Assembly (NCBI RefSeq): GCF_001619875.1
Contig: NZ_LRFC01000034.1
Location: 124,001-188,000, forward strand
Source: Fictibacillus phosphorivorans
Lineage (GTDB): Bacteria > Bacillota > Bacilli > Bacillales > Fictibacillaceae
Direction: 5' to 3'
DNA length: 64,000 bases
Part shown: in pieces, positions 34,019 to 42,555 of the stretch
Layout: the number at the start of each line of letters is the position of its first letter
How positions within the stretch are numbered: the stretch's first letter is position 1
Program-made: the position numbers and the translations under genes
Notes under the pieces: model-generated
Told to the model about the DNA's origin: nothing
What the model saw: the letters and a program-made list of their open reading frames with translations, nothing else
The model's database searches: none

Positions 34019-35527
34019 TTACCCGATCTCCTTTGAAACGGTTTTTAAGTCTTCTCCAATTAAATCAGCTGTTAGCTGACCCGATAGCGTTACCATTGGT
34101 ACACCGCCGCCTGGGTGTGTAGAACCTCCAACAAAATATAAATTGGAAAATTGATTGCTTCGGCTCGGAATCTTAAATCCGCCGTTCATCTTTCGGTCTG
34201 TGCGAATTCCGTAGATGGAACCGCCGTTTGGTCCGTAGAGCTCTTTTAACGTGTCAGGTGTAAACGTATATTCCCACTCCACGTGCTTTCTTAGATCTGT
34301 TGCTCCCATTCTTTCAAGTTTGTTCAGCACGAGTTCACGGTAACTCTCGAGGTTGGTTTCCCATGTCTCTCCTTCTTTTAGAGGCGGAACATGTGTAAGG
34401 ACGAACCAGTTATCTTTCCCTTCAGGAGCCTGGCTAGGGTCAGACTTTGAAGAAATGCCGACATAGATGGTAGGATCATCAGCTAATATGCCGGTGTTAA
34501 AGATATTATCGAATTCTCTTTCCTGACTTTGAGAGAAGAAGAAGTTATGATGTGCGAATTCATCGTACTTTTTATCAACACCAAGCAGCAATACAAGTCC
34601 AGAAACGGTAGGTTCGAACTTGCTAAGATCTTCTACTGCCTTTTTAGCATGTGGATGGTTGGAGAGTAGCGTTTTATAAGCTGGAATAGCTTCCAAGTTA
34701 GAAACGACAATATCAGCATAAAGCTCATCTCCGTTCTCAAGCTTCACGCCTTTAGCTGTCGAACCTTCCGTTAGAATGCCGGCCACTTTATGATTCGTAC
34801 GAACATCAACGTTGAGATCATCTAGCACACTCAAAATAGATTCAGCAATTTTATACATGCCGCCCTCAACATAATAGATACCGAGACCTAATTGAACATG
34901 AATCAGCTGTGAGAGAACAGCTGGAGCCTGGTAAGGAGAGGAACCGATATACATGATGAAGAAATTAAATAGTTGTTGAAGATGTTTGTCTTTAATGAAC
35001 TTCCTCGTTGCTTGATCCATCGATTTAACAGGATCCATTGCAAGAAGTTCTTTGAAACTATGAAGAGCACGCAGGTCGTTTAAGCCTGATAAGCTTTTCT
35101 TATAAAAGCTCTTCATGCTAAGTTCGTACATCTGGCTGCAATAGTCGAGATATTTGAAAAATGAGGCTGCATCTTGAGGGTTTACTTTGCCAATTTCTTT
35201 AAGCATCTGAGGCAGATCGCTCGTTACATCAATAACGGTGCCATCTTCAAAAAAAGTTCTCCATTGTGGTTCGATGCGCTGGATGTTTATGTAGTCGTGT
35301 ATGTTCTTTCCAGCAGATTCGAAGAGCTGTTCAAGCACCCATGGCATCGTTAAGATCGAAGGCCCTGTATCAAACGTGTAGCCTTTACCAGATCGCTGAT
35401 TAAGCTTACCGCCAATACGCTCATTTTTCTCGAGTATAGTTACCTCGTGTCCATCAGCCGCTAATCGAAGAGCTGCTGATAATCCTCCAAGTCCGCCGCC
35501 TACAACTAAAACTTTTTTCTTCATCAA
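34019..35527 (-). CDS. crtP: Diaponeurosporene oxygenase, CrtP/CrtNb type
   Basis: A 502-residue FAD-dependent enzyme matching staphylococcal CrtP in several blocks: FDTGPSILTMPWVLEQLFE, QWRTFFEDGT, MYIGSSPYQAPAVLSQL with YYVEGGMYKIA, AHHNFFFS, DDPTIYV, GSIYGI and LYFVGGSTHPGGGVPMVTLSGQ. CrtP oxidises the terminal methyl group of diaponeurosporene to the aldehyde (or acid). First gene of a four-gene minus-strand operon. No aldehyde dehydrogenase gene (the AldH step of staphyloxanthin synthesis) is in the window. Confidence 0.9.
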   Translation of the reverse strand: MMKKKVLVVGGGLGGLSAALRLAADGHEVTILEKNERIGGKLNQRSGKGYTFDTGPSILTMPWVLEQLFESAGKNIHDYINIQRIEPQWRTFFEDGTVIDVTSDLPQMLKEIGKVNPQDAASFFKYLDYCSQMYELSMKSFYKKSLSGLNDLRALHSFKELLAMDPVKSMDQATRKFIKDKHLQQLFNFFIMYIGSSPYQAPAVLSQLIHVQLGLGIYYVEGGMYKIAESILSVLDDLNVDVRTNHKVAGILTEGSTAKGVKLENGDELYADIVVSNLEAIPAYKTLLSNHPHAKKAVEDLSKFEPTVSGLVLLLGVDKKYDEFAHHNFFFSQSQEREFDNIFNTGILADDPTIYVGISSKSDPSQAPEGKDNWFVLTHVPPLKEGETWETNLESYRELVLNKLERMGATDLRKHVEWEYTFTPDTLKELYGPNGGSIYGIRTDRKMNGGFKIPSRSNQFSNLYFVGGSTHPGGGVPMVTLSGQLTADLIGEDLKTVSKEIG

Positions 35528-35598
35528 ATTCCTCCTCGGTATTGGTTATAAAAAGTTTCTAGAGTTTCTTAGCTGTTGCTGTACGCCTATTCATCTAT

Positions 35599-35619
35599 AT
35601 TGTATAGTTTATGTACAAT
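35599..35619. promoter_or_regulatory. Inverted repeat in the divergent crt promoter region
   Basis: ATTGTA and TACAAT, perfect six-base arms separated by nine bases, lie 72 bases from the crtP start in the 257-bp spacer between the two divergent crt operons. On the minus strand it overlaps a possible promoter (TTTACA, 16 bases, TATACA). It could be a regulator site. Confidence 0.4.
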
Positions 35620-35784
35620 GGTTGTAAAATTATTGGACACTTTTGAGAACATTCATCTGTAGAATTTTTATTATCATTCAGTTCTTGACTGAAGCTGATT
35701 ATTCCTCTTTTTTCAAGAATTGTTTGAAAAAAGAATACAAAGCCAAAGATGTAAATAAAAGCTCTACAAAAGGAGATCGCCGAA

Positions 35785-36888
35785 TTGTTTTCAACCCTTT
35801 TATACTTATCGATCATGTGGCTTTGTGGATGGTGCATGCTTATAAGTATCCGAGTTCTCACCTCAAATGGCCCAAGGCAATCTAAGTCTATCTCGGTTAT
35901 TATTCCCGCCAGGAATGAGGAGGCAAACTTGAAAAAACTATTGCCTACTTTATTGAACCAGACGATTAAACTTCATGAGATTATCGTTGTTAATGATGAT
36001 TCTCAAGATAGAACAGAAGAGGTTGCTAAAGAGGCGGGAGTGACGGTATTAAAGCCTGATTCTCTTCCGAGTGGATGGTTAGGTAAGCCGTGGGCTTGCT
36101 GGAACGGTGCAAACCATTCATCTGGAGACCTTTTGTTATTTTTAGATGCGGATCTTACTCTAGAAAAAGACGCAATTGAACGTTTATGCAGTGAATGGGA
36201 GTCAAGAGGTGGCATTATCAGTGTTCAGCCGTATCACCAAATGAATTCAGTTTCAGAAAGACTCTCTTCTCTCTTTAATATGATCGTGATGGCTGCCATG
36301 CAAAGTTTTACAATGTTTCGGAAAAAACCAGCTGGCGCGTTTGGACCCTGTCTTCTGATTGATCGGGGAAGTTACACGAAGATCGGAGGCCATGAAGGAA
36401 TCAAACATCAAGTTCTTGAACATATGGAAATGGGAAGAGTTGCTCTGTCACAGCATGTTAAAGTTACTTGTTTTGCTGGGTATGATGCAGTTTATTTCCG
36501 AATGTACCCAGAAGGGCTAAAATCCTTGTTTAACGGATGGTGTAAAAGCTTTGCGCTAGGCTCTTCTAAAACGCCATTGATGTCACTCCTATTGTCTGTG
36601 GCTTGGATCACAGGAGGAATCAGTTTAACGCTTCAGCTGCCATTTTTAACTTTTCAAGATTTTAATGAAATGGTTATTTGGGGCGTTTTTTATATCCTTT
36701 ATATGATACAGATTCACTATTTGATGCAGAAGGTTGGCACGTTTACTCTTATGTCAGCATTATGGCACCCTGTACACTTTTTATTCTTTTCGACTGTATA
36801 CGTTTGGTCTTTTGTTTTAAGCGCCATTAAAAAAGAAGTAAAGTGGAAGGGAAGAGAAATTTCCGTTTCAGAAAAAGGAGATGTGTAG
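35785..36888 (+). CDS. crtQ: 4,4'-diaponeurosporenoate glycosyltransferase
   Basis: TTG 35785 follows AAAAGGAG. The 367-residue GT2 enzyme has an N-terminal membrane segment, VIIPARNEEANL, VVNDDSQDRT, GKPWACWNGAN and LFLDADLTL, then the blocks shared with staphylococcal CrtQ: ISVQPYHQMN, FGPCLLIDRGSYTKIGGHEG, YFRMYPEGLKSLFNGW, and the terminal VKWKGREIS. It esterifies glucose to the carboxyl group of a diapocarotenoid acid. It is immediately followed by crtO with no spacer, matching the next step of the staphyloxanthin route. Confidence 0.9.
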   Translation: MFSTLLYLSIMWLCGWCMLISIRVLTSNGPRQSKSISVIIPARNEEANLKKLLPTLLNQTIKLHEIIVVNDDSQDRTEEVAKEAGVTVLKPDSLPSGWLGKPWACWNGANHSSGDLLLFLDADLTLEKDAIERLCSEWESRGGIISVQPYHQMNSVSERLSSLFNMIVMAAMQSFTMFRKKPAGAFGPCLLIDRGSYTKIGGHEGIKHQVLEHMEMGRVALSQHVKVTCFAGYDAVYFRMYPEGLKSLFNGWCKSFALGSSKTPLMSLLLSVAWITGGISLTLQLPFLTFQDFNEMVIWGVFYILYMIQIHYLMQKVGTFTLMSALWHPVHFLFFSTVYVWSFVLSAIKKEVKWKGREISVSEKGDV

Positions 36889-37401
36889 ATGCTGATTGAA
36901 CTTTCTCCGTTTTGGACGATTGTGAGTAATATTTTTGCTTGGCTGGTTCTTCATTTAAGTGTGGCCTATATCATACACAGAATTCCTTTTGCTTATTTTA
37001 CAAAAGAACGGAAATGGGACGCGCCTTCCAAATGGGAAAGAAACGGACATTGGTATGAAACGCTGGGGATACGCAAATGGAAAACCATCCTGCCAGATGG
37101 TGGTGATTTTTATCGCGGAGGGTTTGCAAAGAAAACACTAGAGAAGGATTCTGTTGAGTATTTGGCTCGATTTTTAGCAGAGACCCGTCGTGCTGAATTG
37201 ACTCACTGGTGTTCCATGCCTCCAGCCCTATTATTTTTTTTATGGAATCCTGTGTGGATCGGAAATATCATGATTGTTTATGCGCTTCTGTTCAATCTTC
37301 CTTTTATTTTTATCCAAAGATACAACAGGTTTAGATTGATTCGGGTTCTAACCTTGAAAAACAAAACACTTGAACGAAAAACGAGGAGAGGTGTTGGATA
37401 A
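36889..37401 (+). CDS. crtO: Glycosyl-4,4'-diaponeurosporenoate acyltransferase
   Basis: A 170-residue protein the size of staphylococcal CrtO (about 165). Shared landmarks are the N-terminal membrane segment, the aromatic KWERNGHWYETLGIRKWK, the conserved ETRRAELTHW and the C-terminal IFIQRYNRFRL. It attaches a fatty acyl chain to the sugar of the glycosyl carotenoid ester. The ATG follows the crtQ stop directly, with ribosome site AAAAGGAGATG inside crtQ. Confidence 0.92.
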   Translation: MLIELSPFWTIVSNIFAWLVLHLSVAYIIHRIPFAYFTKERKWDAPSKWERNGHWYETLGIRKWKTILPDGGDFYRGGFAKKTLEKDSVEYLARFLAETRRAELTHWCSMPPALLFFLWNPVWIGNIMIVYALLFNLPFIFIQRYNRFRLIRVLTLKNKTLERKTRRGVG

Positions 37402-38446
37402 GTTGGATCATTCGAAAGATCTTACAGAAAAGCGGAAAACAGAACATATTCATATTAGTCTAAATGAAGATGTTGAAGGTAAAAACATTACAACAGGTTT
37501 AGAGGAATATCGCTTTATTCCGAACGCATTGCCTGAGCTTTCTTTTGATGAGATTTCTCTTTCAGCTGCCTTTTTAGATAAAAAGCTGCGTACACCTTTC
37601 TTAATCAGTTCGATGACAGGCGGAACTGAAACTGCCTATAAGATCAATCGGAATTTAGCGATGGCTGCTCAAGAAAAAGGGTGGACGATCGGACTAGGTT
37701 CAATGAGAGCGGCAGTAGAGAACGAGGATCTTGGCTATACGTTTCAAATTCGTAAATGGGCGCCTGATGTACCCATTATCGCGAATATTGGCGCTGTTCA
37801 GCTCAATTATGACTTTGGAATCGCACAGTGTAAAAAAGCAGTAGAGATCGCTGAAGCTGATTTTCTTGTGTTGCACTTGAATACATTGCAGGAAGTTTTT
37901 CAGCCAGAAGGAGATACGAACTTCTCCAATCTGCTTTCTAAAATAGAAAAAATGGCGCAATCCTTACAAGTGCCTGTAGGTGTAAAGGAAGTTGGAATGG
38001 GAATCGATCAAGAAACGGCTTCGCGGCTTATATCAGCCGGGGTTCAGTTTATTGATGTTGCTGGTGCAGGGGGAACATCATGGATTCAAGTAGAGAGTTT
38101 CCGCTCAAAGAATTCAATCCGTAAAGAAGCGGCAAAAGCCTTCTTGGATTGGGGCATTCCGACTGCAGACAGTTTAGTGGCTGTTCGAAGGTTGAATAAG
38201 ACGGTTCCCCTAGTTGCGAGCGGTGGATTAAAGCACGGTGTTGATGCGGCAAAATCTCTGGCATTAGGTGCAAATCTTGCTGGATTTGGCCGAATGCTCT
38301 TACCAGCTGCGGTAGAAAATGATGTTGAACCGCTTCTCGAACAAATGGAACGAATCGAGTTTGAGTTGAGAGCTGCCATGTTCGGAATTGGTGTTGGAAG
38401 TGTTGAAGAACTTGCTCAAACAAAACGTATTGTAAAGAAAACATAG
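37394..38446 (+). CDS. fni: Type 2 isopentenyl-diphosphate delta-isomerase
   Basis: About 350 residues, FMN-dependent type 2 IDI: ISSMTGGTETAYKINRNLA, GLGSMRAAVE, ANIGAVQLNYDFG, LHLNTLQEVFQPEGDTNF, VPVGVKEVGMGI and ASGGLKHGVDAAKSLALGA. It interconverts IPP and DMAPP, supplying the carotenoid genes upstream in the same operon. Start is uncertain: TTG 37394 (five bases after GAGGAG) or TTG 37403; a longer TTG at 37370 has no ribosome site. Overlap with crtO is small. The sequence differs from B. subtilis Fni but keeps the core. Confidence 0.92.
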   Translation: MDKLDHSKDLTEKRKTEHIHISLNEDVEGKNITTGLEEYRFIPNALPELSFDEISLSAAFLDKKLRTPFLISSMTGGTETAYKINRNLAMAAQEKGWTIGLGSMRAAVENEDLGYTFQIRKWAPDVPIIANIGAVQLNYDFGIAQCKKAVEIAEADFLVLHLNTLQEVFQPEGDTNFSNLLSKIEKMAQSLQVPVGVKEVGMGIDQETASRLISAGVQFIDVAGAGGTSWIQVESFRSKNSIRKEAAKAFLDWGIPTADSLVAVRRLNKTVPLVASGGLKHGVDAAKSLALGANLAGFGRMLLPAAVENDVEPLLEQMERIEFELRAAMFGIGVGSVEELAQTKRIVKKT

Positions 38447-38480
38447 AAAAGCGCTCCTGTTATCAGGAACGCTTTTTTCT
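38447..38480. terminator. Terminator between crt operon and putP-like gene
   Basis: AAAAGCGCTCCTG pairs with CAGGAACGCTTTT (one mismatch), TTAT loop, T run on plus and A run on minus; serves both convergent genes. Confidence 0.9.
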
Positions 38481-38483
38481 ATC

Positions 38484-39959
38484 TTATTTTAAATCATCCA
38501 ATGTTTCTTCCATGTCATCGAATTGGTTTTGTACTTTTTTAGATGGATTTTTCGTCATTAAGCTTACGATAATAATTGCGATTAAACTTAAGAAGAATCC
38601 TGGAATCATTTCGTATACTTTTTCTTTTAAATCAGGGAACTGTACCCAAGTTAGTACAGTTACAGCACCAACGATGATTCCGGCCAATGCTCCCCACTTT
38701 GTCATCTTCTTCCAGAACAAGCTTAGAAGAACGAGTGGTCCGAATGCCGAACCGAAACCTGCCCATGCATATCCAACTAAACTCAGAATCGTATCACTAG
38801 GGTTTAGTGATAAAAGAACCGCAATAACGGCGACAATAAGGACGGCAATACGCCCTATTAAAACAAGCTGCTTTTGGGATGCGTCTTTTTTAATAAACTG
38901 TTTATAAAAGTCTTCTGTTACAGACGATGATGTTACTAACAGCTGCGATGAGATTGTACTCATGATTGCTGCCAATATCGCCGCTAGTAAGAAACCTGTG
39001 ATGAGGGGGTGGAACAGTAAATTGGCGAACTGAATAAAGACCGTTTCAGGGTCAGCCAGTTCTCTTCCTTCTCTAGCAAACCAAGCTACACCAATCAATC
39101 CTGTTAGTGAAGCACCGATTAGAGAGATGATCATCCAGCTCATACCGATTCTTCTAGCTGTTTTAATATCTTTTACAGATGTAATCGCCATAAAACGAAC
39201 GATGATATGCGGCTGGCCAAAATAACCTAATCCCCAAGCCAGTAATGAGATTAATCCAAGCGTTGTAAGTCCTTTAGTTGCTTGCAGAAGGGATGGATCA
39301 ACACCCCGAATGGTATCTGTTATCGTTTTAGTATCCCCGATATCCGTAAAGGCAACAACGGGTACTAAAATTAAAGCGATAAACATGATACAGCCTTGAA
39401 CGAAATCAGTCCAACTAACTGCCAAGAATCCCCCAAATAGTGTATAAGCTACAACTACCCCAACTGTAATCAGCATACCTGTTAGATAAGTTGTACCGAA
39501 TGCACTTTCAAATAGTTTTCCGCCTGATACTAATCCTGCAGATGCATAAAGGGTAAAAAAGATAATGATAACAAGACCAGATACGATACGTAAAATTTTC
39601 TGCGTATCATTAAATCTGTTTTCAAGGTAGTCAGGAATCGTGATTGAATCATCGGCTACTTCGGTATACGTTCGAAGTCGTGGAGCTACTAGAATATAGT
39701 TTAAGTAGGCACCAATTGTTAAACCGACAGCGATCCAAATACTGCTGATTCCATCAGTAAACATCGCACCAGGAATACCCATCATCATCCAACCACTCAT
39801 ATCAGATGCACCGGCTGACAGTGCTGTAACAGCTGGACCCAGTCCTCTGCCACCTAACATGTAATCATTTAAATCAGATGTTTTTTTGTAAGCCCAGTAG
39901 CCGATGTACAGCATACCGGCCATGTAAATAACCAAAGAAATAATAACTCCTGTTTGCAT
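38484..39959 (-). CDS. Sodium/proline symporter (PutP/OpuE type)
   Basis: ATG 39959 follows AAAAGGAGAG; an in-frame extension to 40136 has no ribosome site and is rejected. The 491-residue SSS-family transporter has about thirteen membrane segments, with YMLGGRGLGPAVTALSAGASDMSGWMMMG (about 35-63) and WGLGYFGQPHIIVRFMAI (about 232), both typical of proline carriers. It could serve proline catabolism (PutP) or osmoprotection (OpuE). No put catabolic genes are nearby, slightly favouring the OpuE role. The tail is acidic (DDMEETLDDLK). Confidence 0.9.
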   Translation of the reverse strand: MQTGVIISLVIYMAGMLYIGYWAYKKTSDLNDYMLGGRGLGPAVTALSAGASDMSGWMMMGIPGAMFTDGISSIWIAVGLTIGAYLNYILVAPRLRTYTEVADDSITIPDYLENRFNDTQKILRIVSGLVIIIFFTLYASAGLVSGGKLFESAFGTTYLTGMLITVGVVVAYTLFGGFLAVSWTDFVQGCIMFIALILVPVVAFTDIGDTKTITDTIRGVDPSLLQATKGLTTLGLISLLAWGLGYFGQPHIIVRFMAITSVKDIKTARRIGMSWMIISLIGASLTGLIGVAWFAREGRELADPETVFIQFANLLFHPLITGFLLAAILAAIMSTISSQLLVTSSSVTEDFYKQFIKKDASQKQLVLIGRIAVLIVAVIAVLLSLNPSDTILSLVGYAWAGFGSAFGPLVLLSLFWKKMTKWGALAGIIVGAVTVLTWVQFPDLKEKVYEMIPGFFLSLIAIIIVSLMTKNPSKKVQNQFDDMEETLDDLK

Positions 39960-40376
39960 GTAAAAATTTCTCTCCTTTTCTTTTTTCATGAAATGGGTCA
40001 TGTTAGTTTGCTCAACGGATGACTTGTTTATGAAAAAGTTGGCAGGTCGAAAAAACTTGAGCTTTTTTATGCAAAAAAGAGCTTGCATGGAGTGAGAAAA
40101 AAACTTGAAGTCAAAAGCGCGGCGGAAAAAACGCATAAAATCTTTACTGGTTGTTTTGCTTATCCAGTATCAACAACAAGAAAAAAGCAAAGCCGAATTA
40201 AAAATTGAAAATAGCGGCATCCGTTTTGAGCAAAAAACGTGCCCACTCCTTTTCAGAACATGTTTATCACTATAACAAAAATGATGAAAAAACCCAAATG
40301 ATTTGGGAAAGATGCTATTCTGACAGGGTTGAGCTACAATAGAAGCAAAGACTTTGAGCTAAGGAATGATATTGTT
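39960..40376. other. Divergent intergenic region with hairpin and minus-strand promoter
   Basis: No gene seen. On the minus strand, TTGGGT, a 17-base spacer and TATAGT (40269-40297) could start a leader of about 300 bases for the symporter. The -35 lies within a perfect stem CCCAAAT/ATTTGGG (40293-40307) followed on the minus strand by six T, which looks like a terminator (40285-40307). AAAAAAGAGCTTG and CTTGAGCTTTTTT form another imperfect inverted repeat near 40060. Confidence 0.4.
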
Positions 40377-42281
40377 TTGAGTATTTTACTAGTTGAAAAT
40401 TTATATAAAACTTATGGGGAAAAAACACTGTTCGATGATATTTCTTTTTCGATCAGCGATAAACAAAGAATCGGCTTGATTGGACCGAACGGAACCGGCA
40501 AGTCGTCATTATTAAAAGCTTTGGCAGAAATTGAGCCTGCTGAACGAGGTACGCTTTCACACGCCAATACATTTCAGATTGAGTATGTGGCACAGGAACC
40601 AGAACTAAATGAAGACCTTTCTGTATTGGACCAGATCTATTATGGGGATTCACTGATTATGAAAACGATGCGTGAATACGAGCAAGCTCTTCTTGATCTC
40701 GAATCAGACCCATCGAATGAAACGAAGCTTAAACGTTTGATGAATACCCAGCAAAAGATGGATGAAAATGAGGCATGGGAAGCCAATACAGTTGCAAAAA
40801 CCGTATTGACGAAACTCGGCTTACGTGACTTTACACGGCAAGTGAAGCATTTAAGCGGTGGCCAAAAGAAACGGGTTGCCATTGCAAAAGCGTTAATTCA
40901 ACCGGCAGATCTCCTTATTTTGGACGAACCGACAAACCATCTGGACAATGAAACGGTTGAATGGCTGGAAACCTTTTTAGGAAGCTATAAAGGAGCATTA
41001 CTGATGGTTACCCATGACCGCTACTTCCTAAACCGCGTAACAAACCACATCTTTGAACTTGATAACGGGAAACTCTATGTCTATGAAGGCAACTACGAAA
41101 CGTATTTAGAGAAAAAAGCTGAGCGTGAAGAAATTGCTCTGCAAAATGAAGATAAAAGGCAGAACACACTTCGCAGAGAGTTAGCTTGGCTGCGACGCGG
41201 TGCAAAAGCCCGTACGACAAAGCAAAAAGCTAGAATTCAGCGAGTGGAAAGTATGCAAGAAGAAACAGGACCAGCAGCAAAAGGATCAGTGGAATTTGCG
41301 ATAGGTTCACAGCGGCTTGGGAAAAAAGTGATTGAAGTTGAAGCATTGAGTAAGAGCTTAGATGGAAAAGAGCTTGTAAGGGATCTGGATTATTTGATCG
41401 TCCCTGGTGAGCGTCTCGGGATTATTGGACCAAACGGGAGCGGGAAAACTACTTTATTAAATATGTTAGCAGGAAGAATGGCACCAGACGCAGGTTCAGT
41501 TGAAGTTGGTGAAACGGTTAAGATCGGCTATTATACGCAAGATCATGAAGAACTGGACGGCAATCTGCGTGTTGTCGATTATATAAAAGAAACCGCACAA
41601 GTGATCACAACTGTAGATGGACAGACGATTACAGCCGAACAGATGCTGGAACGATTCCTTTTTCCGCGCTATATGCAATATACGTACATTCGCAAACTTT
41701 CGGGTGGAGAGAAACGTAGATTGTATATGCTAAAAGTTCTGATGGAAGAACCAAATGTTCTATTTTTGGACGAGCCAACGAACGATTTGGATATTCAAAC
41801 TTTGGGCATTCTTGAAGAATACCTAGAAAATTTCCCTGGAGTCGTGTTGACAGTTTCCCATGACCGGTACTTTTTAGACCGCGTCGTCGATCATCTGCTA
41901 GCTTTTGAAGGGACAGGGAAAGTTGTAAGATTCCAAAGAAGCTACTCGGATTATATGGAAGAGAAAAAAGAGCGTGACGAAGAGGCAGCGGCTGTGAAGA
42001 AACAAGCAGCAGTTGTAGAGGATGCGCCTGTAACTCCGCGAAAAGAAAAGAAGAAAAAGCTTTCGTATAAAGAGCAGCAGGATTGGGATACGATTGAAGA
42101 CCGGATCATGACTTTGGAAGAGAAGAAAGAACAGATTGATGTGGCAATTGTTGCTGCAGGCAGTGATTTTGGCAAGATCAGCGAGCTTATGATTGAACAG
42201 AAAAAAGTGGAGAGCGAGCTTGAGGCCGCGATGGAGCGTTGGGAAGAGCTGTCTCTGTTGGTGGAAGAGTTGAATAGTTGA
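40377..42281 (+). CDS. ABC-F protein, YfmR/Uup type
   Basis: TTG 40377 gives MSILLVENLYKTYGEKTLFDD, the usual start; the longer frame from 40329 has no ribosome site. The 634-residue protein has two ATPase domains with no membrane part: Walker A GPNGTGKSS and GPNGSGKTT, signatures LSGGQKKR and LSGGEKRR, Walker B LLILDEPTNHLD and VLFLDEPTNDLD. A charged linker joins them, and a C-terminal coiled coil (about 560-634) of the Uup kind follows. Such proteins act on the ribosome, for example on stalled or poly-proline translation. Not a transporter. Confidence 0.9.
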   Translation: MSILLVENLYKTYGEKTLFDDISFSISDKQRIGLIGPNGTGKSSLLKALAEIEPAERGTLSHANTFQIEYVAQEPELNEDLSVLDQIYYGDSLIMKTMREYEQALLDLESDPSNETKLKRLMNTQQKMDENEAWEANTVAKTVLTKLGLRDFTRQVKHLSGGQKKRVAIAKALIQPADLLILDEPTNHLDNETVEWLETFLGSYKGALLMVTHDRYFLNRVTNHIFELDNGKLYVYEGNYETYLEKKAEREEIALQNEDKRQNTLRRELAWLRRGAKARTTKQKARIQRVESMQEETGPAAKGSVEFAIGSQRLGKKVIEVEALSKSLDGKELVRDLDYLIVPGERLGIIGPNGSGKTTLLNMLAGRMAPDAGSVEVGETVKIGYYTQDHEELDGNLRVVDYIKETAQVITTVDGQTITAEQMLERFLFPRYMQYTYIRKLSGGEKRRLYMLKVLMEEPNVLFLDEPTNDLDIQTLGILEEYLENFPGVVLTVSHDRYFLDRVVDHLLAFEGTGKVVRFQRSYSDYMEEKKERDEEAAAVKKQAAVVEDAPVTPRKEKKKKLSYKEQQDWDTIEDRIMTLEEKKEQIDVAIVAAGSDFGKISELMIEQKKVESELEAAMERWEELSLLVEELNS

Positions 42282-42293
42282 TTGAGTGGGGGC

Positions 42294-42329
42294 ACCTCTT
42301 GCGAAGAAGTTTTGCAGGGGGTGTTTTTT
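42294..42329 (+). terminator. Terminator after the YfmR-like gene
   Basis: CACCTCTTGC pairs with GCAGGGGGTG (two mismatches) and is followed by seven T. Confidence 0.7.
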
Positions 42330-42351
42330 TGTGGCGGGGGTGGTTGTCGTA

Positions 42352-42480
42352 GTTTGTCGAAAAGCCTATAAATGATCTTGAAGGCTTATAAAAAGAAATT
42401 AAGGGACTATAAACTACTTTGAAGGCCTATAACTAGAAAATAAGGGCTTATAAATCTAATTTCAGGGCCTACAAAAATAA
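42352..42480 (+). repeat. Intergenic array A2: six units of 20-21 bp, core AAGGCCTATAAA
   Basis: Successive GCC/GCT/GAC cores start at 42364, 42384, 42405, 42425, 42446 and 42467 (spacing 20, 21, 20, 21, 21). It shares the lead-in TTTGTCGAAAAGCCTATAAA with array A1 at 5954. It starts about 20 bases after the upstream terminator and ends 76 bases before the NERD-domain gene. Confidence 0.87.
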
Positions 42481-42555
42481 TTATTACAAAAAAAGGATTC
42501 TCCACCGAAGTTCGCGAATGTTTGTAAAGTTGAATTTTTACTAGGATGTGATAAG

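Noticed and set aside
39960-40136. N-terminal extension of the putP-like protein
   Set aside because: Extra 59 residues are Phe/Lys-rich and unlike SSS transporters; ATG 39959 has an excellent ribosome site.
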